A DNA stretch of 64,000 nucleotides, taken from contig CP030887.1 of NCBI GenBank assembly GCA_006969905.1, positions 2,152,001 to 2,216,000 of the forward strand, written 5' to 3'. The notes below the pieces were generated by a model. The model did no database searches. It saw nothing but the letters and a program-made list of their open reading frames with translations, and had not been told where the DNA came from. The translations under genes were made by a program, and so were the position numbers. The stretch comes from Balneolaceae bacterium (GTDB lineage Bacteria; Bacteroidota; Rhodothermia; Balneolales; Balneolaceae). Each line of letters starts with the position of its first letter. Position 1 is the stretch's first letter. Below, piece after piece: positions 36,094 through 44,259 of the stretch.

Positions 36094-37800
36094 TTATTCG
36101 TCTTCGGAAAAGTTCCAAAGTTTATGCCGCTCGATCATTGAATCATCGGCATCAGTCATACACTCAATTACACGAACGCCCGGTTTATCGATATATCCTT
36201 CAAAAGCCGGGATCAACTGTTCGGGCCTGGAAACCAACGCGTGATCAATATGATATCCCCTGCAAATAGAAACAATACGGACATCCTGCGGGGTTTCGAA
36301 ATAAGCTTGGTGTTTCTCCTTCATTTTGTACACAGGAAGCATCCTGAAAATAGTGCCTCCTCCATTGTTTAGTATCACAATCACCAGTGGTTGATCCACA
36401 TATTTTGCGCTTAATAATGCATTAACATCATGGAGAAAAGCCAGGTCTCCAACAAAAAGTATCCCCGCAGTTTTAGTACTTTGAGATATTCCTATAGTAG
36501 TGGATATAATCCCATCAATTCCGGCAGCGCCTCTGTTTACAAAAAAAGTCTTACCATCATAGTCTCCAAAAAGAGCCATATCCCTGACCGGGAAGGAATT
36601 TGAAAGCATTGTGAAGCTTTTTTTGGGTAACAGGGGAGCCAGATGATTAAAAATATATCCATCGGTGAGAGGGGAAGATGGTTGTATAATGTCTGCCCGG
36701 GTTTGTTTGAACAGTTTTTCAAGGCTTTTCCAACGTTTTAACCAACTGCTCTGGGCATTCCCGGTTATATCAGGGATTTCCAAATGCTGATCAATGAGTA
36801 CATGCCTATGAGGAGCAAAGTCTCCATCTCTCCATGTATTTTTATGAGCAAATATAATTTGATGAACCCCGGGATAATACTCCAGGTAGTTACTCAATCC
36901 TTTGGAAACAGGGAATGAACCAAAACGAAGAATTAGATCCGGTTCCAGTTCTTCTATGAGATCAGTATTTCTTAAAAAACCGGAAAACCCGGTTATAGTG
37001 TACTTAGAACTGGGAACATTAGATCCGGGTTCAACAAGAATGGGGGCATTAAGTATTTTGGCTAGATCAGTAATGAAAGAATTATTCTCGAAATGATTTT
37101 CCGGACCAGCAATAAAAACCGGATTCTCTGCTGCAATTAGTTGAGACCAGAATTTCTCCCCTAAACGGGTACCAATGTTTTCGATATCGTAATTTGTTCT
37201 TCTGCGCTTACTATGATTGACATTTTCTTCTTCAACCTGCCTGAGAAAATCAGCATCTGGTTCTAAAGGTTTTGAAAAAGGAAAGTTGATGTGTGCCACA
37301 CCTGATCTTGAAGTAGAGTAATAAATACATTGCTTGGCAGCAGTTTGAATACGTTCTGATGCTTCTTTTTTTGAATTGGGCTCACCTGCTTCGTGGTAAA
37401 AAACAGCCGATGGAAAAATCTTTACCTGATCAATAGTTTGTGAAGCTCCAATCCCTCTCAAATGCGGTGGGCGGTCTGCGCTGGCTATGATCAAGGGTAT
37501 GCCTGATGCAGTAGCTTCTTCCACAGCGGGATGATAATTAGCTAATGCTGTACCGGAAGTGCATACTAAAACTGAAGGCCTACCTGTTACTTTGGCCTGT
37601 CCCAGTGCAATAAATGCGGCAGAGCGTTCATCAAGCACTACAGAATTTGTGAAACCAGGATGTGCAGTAAATGCAAGGGTAAGAGGGGTAGAGCGTGATC
37701 CCGGTGAAATTATAACATCTTGAACCCCTTGCTCGAAAAGCGTTCTGACGAAAATTGTACTCCAGTAGAATGCCAGGTTTTGCGGCTCAATTGCTTGCAT
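36094..37800 (-). CDS. menD: SEPHCHC synthase (ThDP-dependent)
   Basis: 568 residues, standard length. The N-terminal ThDP domain has VIISPGSRSTPLTLAF with RSAAFIALGQAKVTGRP and CTSGTALANYHPAVEEA; the C-terminal domain has RGAAGIDGIISTTIG and the FVGDLAFLHDVNALL cofactor loop. It condenses 2-oxoglutarate and isochorismate. The gene overlaps menF by 14 bp and is followed by menH after 2 bp. Confidence 0.96.
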   Translation of the reverse strand: MQAIEPQNLAFYWSTIFVRTLFEQGVQDVIISPGSRSTPLTLAFTAHPGFTNSVVLDERSAAFIALGQAKVTGRPSVLVCTSGTALANYHPAVEEATASGIPLIIASADRPPHLRGIGASQTIDQVKIFPSAVFYHEAGEPNSKKEASERIQTAAKQCIYYSTSRSGVAHINFPFSKPLEPDADFLRQVEEENVNHSKRRRTNYDIENIGTRLGEKFWSQLIAAENPVFIAGPENHFENNSFITDLAKILNAPILVEPGSNVPSSKYTITGFSGFLRNTDLIEELEPDLILRFGSFPVSKGLSNYLEYYPGVHQIIFAHKNTWRDGDFAPHRHVLIDQHLEIPDITGNAQSSWLKRWKSLEKLFKQTRADIIQPSSPLTDGYIFNHLAPLLPKKSFTMLSNSFPVRDMALFGDYDGKTFFVNRGAAGIDGIISTTIGISQSTKTAGILFVGDLAFLHDVNALLSAKYVDQPLVIVILNNGGGTIFRMLPVYKMKEKHQAYFETPQDVRIVSICRGYHIDHALVSRPEQLIPAFEGYIDKPGVRVIECMTDADDSMIERHKLWNFSEDE

Positions 37801-39265
37801 ATTCTAGTGCCGACAGCATAGGTATAAATTTAAGGTTTGTCTCAGCCCATTCTTTCTCGGGATCAGACCCTTCAACAATACCACAACCTGCATAGAAACG
37901 CACCTCATCTTTTTTAATAATTCCGCTCCTGATCCCAACAGCAAACTCTCCGTCTCCGTTGGCATTAATCCAACCGATGGGGGAAGCATACCATCCACGG
38001 TCAAAATTTTCATGTTGGCTGATAAAAGGCACAGCCTTGTCTTTTGGGAATCCTCCCACAGCAGGAGTTGGATGCAGGCTCTTAAGAACTTCTGTTTTTG
38101 AAACCCCGTCTTTTATGTGGGCACGAACAGGAGTATGAAGATGCTGAACATTGGAAAGTTTTTTTATTTCCGGAGAATCAGGAATTACCAGTTCATCTGA
38201 AAAAGGTGTTAATTCCTTCTTTATAGCATCCAACACAATGCTATGCTCCCACATATCCTTTTCACTTTTAAGCAATTCTGATTCAAGTTTAGCATCCTCT
38301 GATGCTGTTTTTCCTCTGGGAGTACTTCCGGCCAGGCCTTCAGTAAGGATGAATTCGTGGTTAAAGGATGCTAGTCGTTCCGGTGTACACCCTATAAAAC
38401 TCGCATCTGCATTTTGACGAATTAAGAATGAATAGCAATCAGGGTATTGATGGCGGAGTCGATTTAAAATATGAGTATCAGATACGGGAGTTTCTAATGG
38501 TATGGGAAGTTCTCTTGCAAGTACAATTTTGGAAAACAAACCATTTTTAATCTGTTTTTTTGCAAGGTTCACCGAATTAATCCATTGCTGGTGTTCTATT
38601 GATTCAGAGTCGGGAACGGTTATAGAATTAAATTTATCAAGTTCGGGACCAATAGAATAGCTTTCAGCTTTACAAATTCTATCCAACTGTTCCAGTTTAT
38701 TAAATAAACTATCTGATACTTCTTCAGCGCTATTGTTATTACTGATATCAACAAAAATGGTAAGTATGGTGAGTTTGCCCTCCCGAAGAATCATCCATTC
38801 CGGCAAAGTAAATGAACCCGCTCCAAAATCTTTCCACTGTTTACTTATGTTATGATCATTGAAGGAGAAACCACCCAGTAAAAAAGGTACAGCTAAAGAA
38901 TGCCTAAGATTAGTAAAGTGTGAAATCCGGTTGATAAGATTCTTACCAAGAGCGGAAGCTTCTTTGTATCGGTTTCTTCCTGTTGTTTGAACCCGTTCCA
39001 GCTCACCTGCCGCAACAATTGAAAAACCTGAATTTGGTTGCTCCCAGAAGTATTCAAAGGATTCTTTTAGCGGGTTCTGTTCAAGTACAGCCAGCGGGTC
39101 TACATTCGGAATAGAAATAGAGATTGAAAAATAGGAAAGCTCTTTCTTTGATCGGCAATCAAGTGCTTTATTGATGGCTGAAGCTAAATCAAAGTTATCA
39201 ACTTGTTTTGTTAAACAACTGGTTAAAGTTTTCTTTTTTGTGCCATGATGAGGCATAAGGAGCAT
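37787..39265 (-). CDS. menF: Isochorismate synthase
   Basis: 492 residues, chorismate-binding (MST) family. The catalytic core is in the C-terminal half: KIVLARELPI, FIGCTPERLASF, TEGLAGSTPRGKT, LHTPVRAHI, LHPTPAVGGFPK and CGIVEGSDPEKEWAETN. It converts chorismate to isochorismate, committing it to menaquinone. The N-terminal half is variable. Two Met codons (1 and 4) could start it. First gene of the menF-D-H-B operon, with a 28-bp palindrome 5 bases upstream of the ATG. Confidence 0.94.
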   Translation of the reverse strand: MLLMPHHGTKKKTLTSCLTKQVDNFDLASAINKALDCRSKKELSYFSISISIPNVDPLAVLEQNPLKESFEYFWEQPNSGFSIVAAGELERVQTTGRNRYKEASALGKNLINRISHFTNLRHSLAVPFLLGGFSFNDHNISKQWKDFGAGSFTLPEWMILREGKLTILTIFVDISNNNSAEEVSDSLFNKLEQLDRICKAESYSIGPELDKFNSITVPDSESIEHQQWINSVNLAKKQIKNGLFSKIVLARELPIPLETPVSDTHILNRLRHQYPDCYSFLIRQNADASFIGCTPERLASFNHEFILTEGLAGSTPRGKTASEDAKLESELLKSEKDMWEHSIVLDAIKKELTPFSDELVIPDSPEIKKLSNVQHLHTPVRAHIKDGVSKTEVLKSLHPTPAVGGFPKDKAVPFISQHENFDRGWYASPIGWINANGDGEFAVGIRSGIIKKDEVRFYAGCGIVEGSDPEKEWAETNLKFIPMLSALEYASN

Positions 39266-39270
39266 TAAGC

Positions 39271-39298
39271 TTTATTTTCAATTTAAATTGAAAATAAA
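39271..39298. promoter_or_regulatory. Perfect 28-bp palindrome directly upstream of menF
   Basis: TTTATTTTCAATTT at 39271-39284 is followed without spacer by its exact reverse complement (39285-39298). It ends five bases before the menF start codon. It is almost all A/T (one C-G pair per arm), so it is a poor terminator stem but a good candidate operator or cruciform, placed where a bound protein would block men operon expression. Confidence 0.6.
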
Positions 39299-39358
39299 AA
39301 ATCCTTGGCAAAAATTCACATTCTGAATTTAACCCCTTAAATAGGTAAGAGAATTCGA

Positions 39359-39634
39359 CTATTTAGCATCGTCATCATGGCCTGAATTGAATGGGTTTTC
39401 AATCCCATATTCTGTCAAGTCATACTCTGCAAGTTCAAAGAAATAATCCCATGCTGCTTTGCTTTTGCCATCTTTGTCTACCCAGGAAGGGTGGCTTTGC
39501 TTTATAAGACCCACTACGCGTTTGGCGTATTTAATTCGTTCTTCATCATCTTTAACACGGGGTAGTGCAGCTATCATCAAATCCAGGTTGTAGCCGCAGT
39601 CAAAATCTTTTGGTTTCTTTTGTTCTATGAACAT
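39359..39634 (-). CDS. Small conserved protein, possible DUF4290 member
   Basis: 91 residues, soluble, with helices GYNLDLMIAALPRVKDDEERIK (in two parts: YNLDLMIAAL and RVKDDEERIKYAKRVVGLI), HPSW, and AAWDYFFELAEYDLTEYGIENPF. This order resembles the DUF4290 family of Bacteroidota, whose members are usually about twice as long, so it would be a short version. Acidic C-terminus (GHDDDAK). It is 93 bp upstream of menF on the same strand, separated by the palindrome. Function unknown. Confidence 0.6.
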   Translation of the reverse strand: MFIEQKKPKDFDCGYNLDLMIAALPRVKDDEERIKYAKRVVGLIKQSHPSWVDKDGKSKAAWDYFFELAEYDLTEYGIENPFNSGHDDDAK

Positions 39635-39714
39635 TGTTATCCGTTTTTTAAAATAATGATGGAAAATAGTGCTTTAGTAGTATAGATTAAAGAAAATCGC
39701 AGGAATAGATTCAG

Positions 39715-40182
39715 ATGAGAAAAATCGTTTTCACATTGTTACTTTTCTTTTCCAGTATAGAAGTGTTAGCCCAGGATAAACCCGAAGTTCGAAAAGCGGT
39801 TTATTTCGAAATTTTAGGGCCTGGCGGACTGTATTCAATTAATTATGAACAACGAGTAAAAGATCACTCAATTTTAAGAGCAGGATTTTCTTATTTAAAT
39901 ATAAAGGATGGATTTATTAGTGTTGAAGGATACACAATTCCAATTTCAAAGAGTTGGTTGAAACCGATGGATGAAGATTCTTTTATAGAAATAGGCTTTT
40001 TTGCCACATTCTCTGACTTTGACAATACAAAAGATTTATGGATAGGGCCTTCATTGGGTTTCAGAGAACAGAAATTGAACAAAAAGGCGGGAGTTGTTAA
40101 GCTATTCTTTTCACCACTTTATTCTATTCGGGCTAATGTAATAGCACCAAGTGGTGGCTTGTCATTTGGGTATAGTTTTTGA
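39715..40182 (+). CDS. Small exported protein, probable outer-membrane beta-barrel
   Basis: 155 residues with a signal peptide (MRKIVFTLLLFFSSIEVLAQ). The mature part has alternating polar/hydrophobic strands (VYFEILGPGGLYSINYEQRV, LRAGFSYLNI, FIEIGFFATFSDF, LWIGPSLGFREQ, GLSFGYSF with terminal Phe), the usual pattern of eight-stranded outer-membrane barrels. The FEILGPGGLYSINYE opening recurs in Bacteroidota hypothetical proteins. Stands alone. No ligand known. Confidence 0.7.
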   Translation: MRKIVFTLLLFFSSIEVLAQDKPEVRKAVYFEILGPGGLYSINYEQRVKDHSILRAGFSYLNIKDGFISVEGYTIPISKSWLKPMDEDSFIEIGFFATFSDFDNTKDLWIGPSLGFREQKLNKKAGVVKLFFSPLYSIRANVIAPSGGLSFGYSF

Positions 40183-40257
40183 ATTATTACGATCCCTCAC
40201 TGAATTATTTCTTAGCTTTAAGGATTATAACTTCATCAAAAAAACGAAAAATAGTAC

Positions 40258-41241
40258 ATGTATTTTAATTCCATTTTGGAAACAGTGGGTAATACCCCAC
40301 TAATCAAACTCAATAAGGTAAATGGCGGTTCTAAAGGTACTCTTCTTGCGAAGGTAGAGTATTTCAATCCGGGGCATAGTATTAAAGATCGTATTGGAAT
40401 TAAGATGATCGAAGATGCGGAGAGAGAAGGAAGGATAAAGCCTGGTGGAACCATTATTGAAGGTACTTCAGGTAATACAGGAATGGGATTGGCTCTTGTA
40501 GCAGTGAGCAAAGGCTATCAATGTGTATTTACGACTACCGATAAACAAAGCCAGACTAAAATTGATTTATTAAGGGCACTTGGGGCTGAGGTGATTGTAT
40601 GCCCAACCAATGTAGAGCCCGAAGATCCCCAAAGTTATTATTCAGTAGCCAAGCGGTTGAGTGAGGAAACCCCAAATTCTTTCTACCCGAACCAGTACGA
40701 TAATTACAGTAATTTATTGGCTCATTACGAAACTACCGGGCCTGAGATCTGGCAACAAACGGAAGGTAAGATCACTCATTTTGTTGCTGGAATGGGAACA
40801 GGGGGTACAATATCAGGTACAGGTAAGTATTTAAAAGAAAACAATCCCAATGTAAAAGTAATTGGGATTGACAGTATAGGTTCTGTGTACAAAAAATACT
40901 TTGAAACCGGGGAATTCGATAAAAATGAAATCAAACCTTACATGACAGAGGGGATAGGTGAGGATATTATCCCTGGAACGATTGATTTTGAATACATAGA
41001 TGAAGTAATTCAAGTGGGAGATAAAGAATCTGCATTGACAACCCGAAGATTGGCTCGTGAAGAAGGCCTATTGGTTGGTTGGTCATGTGGTTCTGCCGTG
41101 CAGGGAGCAATTGATTACATAAAAACTAATCCGCTAAATGAAAATGATGTAATGGTTATTATTTTACCGGATAGTGGCACCAGGTATATCGGCAAGGTTT
41201 ACAATGACGAATGGATGAAAGAACAAGGATTTTTAGACTAA
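40258..41241 (+). CDS. PLP-dependent cysteine synthase / cystathionine beta-synthase-like enzyme
   Basis: 327 residues, fold-type II PLP enzyme. The PLP lysine is in NPGHSIKDRIG, the substrate loop is EGTSGNTGMGLAL, and phosphate binding is GMGTGGTISGTGKYLKE. The stretch PTNVEPEDPQSYYSVAKRL and TGPEIWQQ are closer to cystathionine beta-synthase than to CysK (which usually has a shorter loop here), but the C-terminal regulatory CBS domains are absent. Substrates could be O-acetylserine plus sulfide or serine plus homocysteine. The next gene, DUF3467, starts 12 bp downstream. Confidence 0.88.
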   Translation: MYFNSILETVGNTPLIKLNKVNGGSKGTLLAKVEYFNPGHSIKDRIGIKMIEDAEREGRIKPGGTIIEGTSGNTGMGLALVAVSKGYQCVFTTTDKQSQTKIDLLRALGAEVIVCPTNVEPEDPQSYYSVAKRLSEETPNSFYPNQYDNYSNLLAHYETTGPEIWQQTEGKITHFVAGMGTGGTISGTGKYLKENNPNVKVIGIDSIGSVYKKYFETGEFDKNEIKPYMTEGIGEDIIPGTIDFEYIDEVIQVGDKESALTTRRLAREEGLLVGWSCGSAVQGAIDYIKTNPLNENDVMVIILPDSGTRYIGKVYNDEWMKEQGFLD

Positions 41242-41253
41242 AAGGAAATAACT

Positions 41254-41571
41254 ATGGCAGAGAAAACAAATACAATGAACCCTGGTCAAATGGAGATCGA
41301 GCTTAAGGAAGAGGAAGCTACGGGGACTTATTCCAACTTAGTGATGATTACTCATTCTCCATCCGAGTTTATTCTTGACTTTATAGCTGTAATGCCGGGA
41401 GTACCTAAGGCAAAAGTGGTAAAGAGAATGATCCTGACTCCAGATCATGCGAAAAGGTTAGCCGGGGCATTAACTGATAATGTGAAGAAATATGAAGAAG
41501 AGCATGGAACTATTAATTCAAAAGAAAAAATTGATATTCCAATGTACAGGGGGCCTCTTCCTGAGGCTTGA
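41254..41571 (+). CDS. DUF3467 protein
   Basis: 105 residues. The DUF3467 pattern is evident: an acidic start (MEIELKEEEATGTYSNLVMITHSPSEF), FILDFIAVMPGVPKAKVVKRMILTPDHAKRL and a final ENVKKYEE-type helix (DNVKKYEEEHG). Soluble and conserved across bacteria and archaea, no known role. Probably co-transcribed with the PLP enzyme. It ends 1 bp from the convergent lptG stop. Confidence 0.88.
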   Translation: MAEKTNTMNPGQMEIELKEEEATGTYSNLVMITHSPSEFILDFIAVMPGVPKAKVVKRMILTPDHAKRLAGALTDNVKKYEEEHGTINSKEKIDIPMYRGPLPEA

Positions 41572-41572
41572 T

Positions 41573-42655
41573 TTATTTTTTAGCTTGTACTAGAAGAATG
41601 ATACCTACACAGAAAAAGAAAATGTGGGGTAAAGTAGCTGCAGTAAGGGGGGAGAGTGTATCATAGTAACCAAAAGGTTCAGAGATTTTTATAAATGCCA
41701 GGTATAAGAAACTGATAGTAAGCCCGGCAGCGATATAGATGCCTTTTCCTCCGCGTCTGCGTACTGAGGCTACGGCAAAGCCTATTATGATTACCACAAT
41801 GATAGAAAAAGGATAGGCAACCCTTCCATAATATTGAACTAATGGGATATTGACACTTCCTGCTCCGCTTCGCAAAATAGAGTCAATGTAATCACTGGCC
41901 TCTTCATAAGTAAGTTGATAAATATCCGATGTGGTTCTGGATAAATCTCTGGGAAGTACACTTAGAGAAGTATCTATGAGTCCAATATTTGTCTCTTTAT
42001 AACCATATTCAGTAAACTTTCTTACCTTAACTGAAGATAATTCCCACTTTTGCTCTTCCTCATTCCAGTTCATTCTATTTGCAGTAATTGTTTTTTGTAC
42101 TTTCTGATCGTCATATTTTACTATTTGAATGCGATACCCGATGTTCTGGTTTTTATCAAAATAGTTAACCCTCAGAATTGAGTTACTGGACAGCTGCCTA
42201 TAAATATCACTTCTGTCTAAGTTTTCGGATTTACGTTTAATATATTTTTGCTCAAAGGCAATTCTCTCAACATTAGATTTTGGAATGATCTTCGCATCTA
42301 AAAAGCTAATTGTTATAGAAGTAATACTTGCGAAAACTAAATAGGGGATAATTAATACATATAGGCTTACTCCAGCAGCTTTAAGGGCAGTAATTTCCAA
42401 TCTTTCGGATAATTGCCCAGTAAGAAAAAGACAAGCTGTAAAAATGGCAACCGGTAGTACCAAACGGATCATCTCAGGTATGTAGTTCAAATAATAGCTT
42501 CCCCAGATTTCAGCCATTTTTGCTCCTTTATCAGTGAAGTCATCGCTATTCTCTGAAAAATCGATCATAATGAAAATGAAGATCAAGACCAGCAACACGA
42601 ACAAAGTGTAGGTAAGTAGCTTAACGAAAATGTACTTACTGAATGTATTAAGCAT
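41573..42655 (-). CDS. lptG: LptF/LptG-type permease (LPS export)
   Basis: 360 residues: three membrane helices at each end (about 12-33, 55-75, 95-115 and about 270-355) around a periplasmic beta-jellyroll (about 125-265), the plan of YjgP/YjgQ permeases. GQLSERLEITALKAAGVSLY is the conserved coupling region that contacts the ATPase LptB. With its neighbour it would form the inner-membrane part of the LPS transport bridge. It overlaps the preceding gene by 8 bp. The F/G naming by order and length is tentative. Confidence 0.85.
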   Translation of the reverse strand: MLNTFSKYIFVKLLTYTLFVLLVLIFIFIMIDFSENSDDFTDKGAKMAEIWGSYYLNYIPEMIRLVLPVAIFTACLFLTGQLSERLEITALKAAGVSLYVLIIPYLVFASITSITISFLDAKIIPKSNVERIAFEQKYIKRKSENLDRSDIYRQLSSNSILRVNYFDKNQNIGYRIQIVKYDDQKVQKTITANRMNWNEEEQKWELSSVKVRKFTEYGYKETNIGLIDTSLSVLPRDLSRTTSDIYQLTYEEASDYIDSILRSGAGSVNIPLVQYYGRVAYPFSIIVVIIIGFAVASVRRRGGKGIYIAAGLTISFLYLAFIKISEPFGYYDTLSPLTAATLPHIFFFCVGIILLVQAKK

Positions 42656-44072
42656 TCTTTGAAAAAAGTTTTCCTAGTTTTAGGCCATGTGTGAGCCTGA
42701 GCGTCAGATAAATACCCAACACACCCAAAACAATATTAAAACTCCACATGCCAATAAAAGGGGATATAAAAAGACGATCAGCAAGTTTTTCACCCTGAAT
42801 AAGTGCTATCCAATAAAAGGTAAGTATAACTGCACTAATGATAGCTGCTACTCCAAAATTTCCTTTCCTAGTCATAATCCCCAATGGGGCACCTACCAAT
42901 ACAAATACAAGACAAGCGAAAGGTATCGAAAATTTTTTATGAATTTCCACCAGGTACTTATTTATGCTTTTTGTCCTCCATGTTATGTTTGTTGTAGTAT
43001 TTTCTAATGCTGCTTTATAATTATTCAAATCAGAAATTGTATTTTTTAGGATCAATTCCTGTTTAATAATGCTTTTCTGATTGTATATTATAAGATAATG
43101 AGATGTTGTTTTTGAAAGGCTAGAATCAGATAAGATGTTTGAAACTAACTTTTGTTTCTCATTCTGAATTTGATCTTCACTCGCTTTAGGTAGTGTAAAA
43201 TTAAGGTTGGAAGCCTTTTTAAATTGATTTACTTTTTCGCTACCTAGAGAGTCAACCAAAACTAGCATTGATTGTATATTCATAGTACGGTCACTCCTGT
43301 TTCTACGATTTGGATCAGATCTTTCAAAAGCTAAATCAGCTAGATCAAATGTTATTCTATGCTGTTTAAAGTTGCTTTTTTCTATGAGTGTACGGGTTCG
43401 TGAATTAGGCCTTGAATAGGATTGTAGTGTTCCATCATACAAATAAAGAGAAAGCGTGTTACTTTGTTCTGATATAAGATATCCTTTGTCAGCTTTAATT
43501 ATTGCACGATCTCGATCTGAGTTAACCTCTTGAAATAGAACTACTCCATAAAGGCTATCAGTTTTACTGTCGATATCTTCGACTAAAAATGTATACCCAT
43601 CAATTCCATAGTAGAAAGAATTAGGCTGTAGGTCAAAGCCGGGCTTCTTAATTCTTATATCAATAAACAATGATCTTGCTTTATGGTTAGCCTCAGGCAG
43701 TACATTGTTGGAAAACCATACAAGGGAAATGAAAAGTATAAGGGAAGATACTAATACAGGGGCTATTACTTTAAAAGGGTTTACCCCCGAAGCCCGTAAT
43801 GCAGTAAGTTCATTAAGCTCTGAAAACTTTCCAAAAGCCATTAATGTAGCAACCAAAACAGCCATTGGCGCGGCAAGAACAACCATATAGGCAAGGTTTG
43901 TAAGAATCAGCTCAAGAATTACAGAGAATGGGATGTCCTTACCAATTAGCTTATCGATGTGAAGGATCAAAAACTGCATTAGCAAGAGAAACATGATAGT
44001 TAGAAAGCAAAAAAGAAAAGGCCCTACATGCTTCTTCAATAAATCAAGTTGTATGCTGTTAATGAACTTCAT
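42648..44072 (-). CDS. lptF: LptF/LptG-type permease with extended periplasmic region
   Basis: 474 residues, about 110 more than E. coli LptF. The first three helices (with FGKFSELNELTALRASGVNPF as the coupling loop) and the last three (FSIPFACLVFVLVGAPLGIM onward) are typical. The periplasmic part (about 120-385) is longer, with a helical insert rich in Asn, Ser and Lys (about 275-370) after the jellyroll. This long form is common in Bacteroidota. It pairs with the gene at 41573-42655 (8-bp overlap); LptA, LptB and LptC are not in the window. Confidence 0.87.
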   Translation of the reverse strand: MKFINSIQLDLLKKHVGPFLFCFLTIMFLLLMQFLILHIDKLIGKDIPFSVILELILTNLAYMVVLAAPMAVLVATLMAFGKFSELNELTALRASGVNPFKVIAPVLVSSLILFISLVWFSNNVLPEANHKARSLFIDIRIKKPGFDLQPNSFYYGIDGYTFLVEDIDSKTDSLYGVVLFQEVNSDRDRAIIKADKGYLISEQSNTLSLYLYDGTLQSYSRPNSRTRTLIEKSNFKQHRITFDLADLAFERSDPNRRNRSDRTMNIQSMLVLVDSLGSEKVNQFKKASNLNFTLPKASEDQIQNEKQKLVSNILSDSSLSKTTSHYLIIYNQKSIIKQELILKNTISDLNNYKAALENTTTNITWRTKSINKYLVEIHKKFSIPFACLVFVLVGAPLGIMTRKGNFGVAAIISAVILTFYWIALIQGEKLADRLFISPFIGMWSFNIVLGVLGIYLTLRLTHGLKLGKLFSKNA

Positions 44073-44259
44073 CGCTATGCAACATTCTTAAACACTATTT
44101 ATAATTAATTATCGTACTTAATTAGCAATTATTGATGCTATTTTAATGAAATATCTGTGGCATTAAAACTTTCAAGATGTTTAAATATATGCTATTATCG
44201 TGCCCGATTACCAACAACGAATAAAAAAACGAGCCTATTACCCATTGCTACATAATTAG

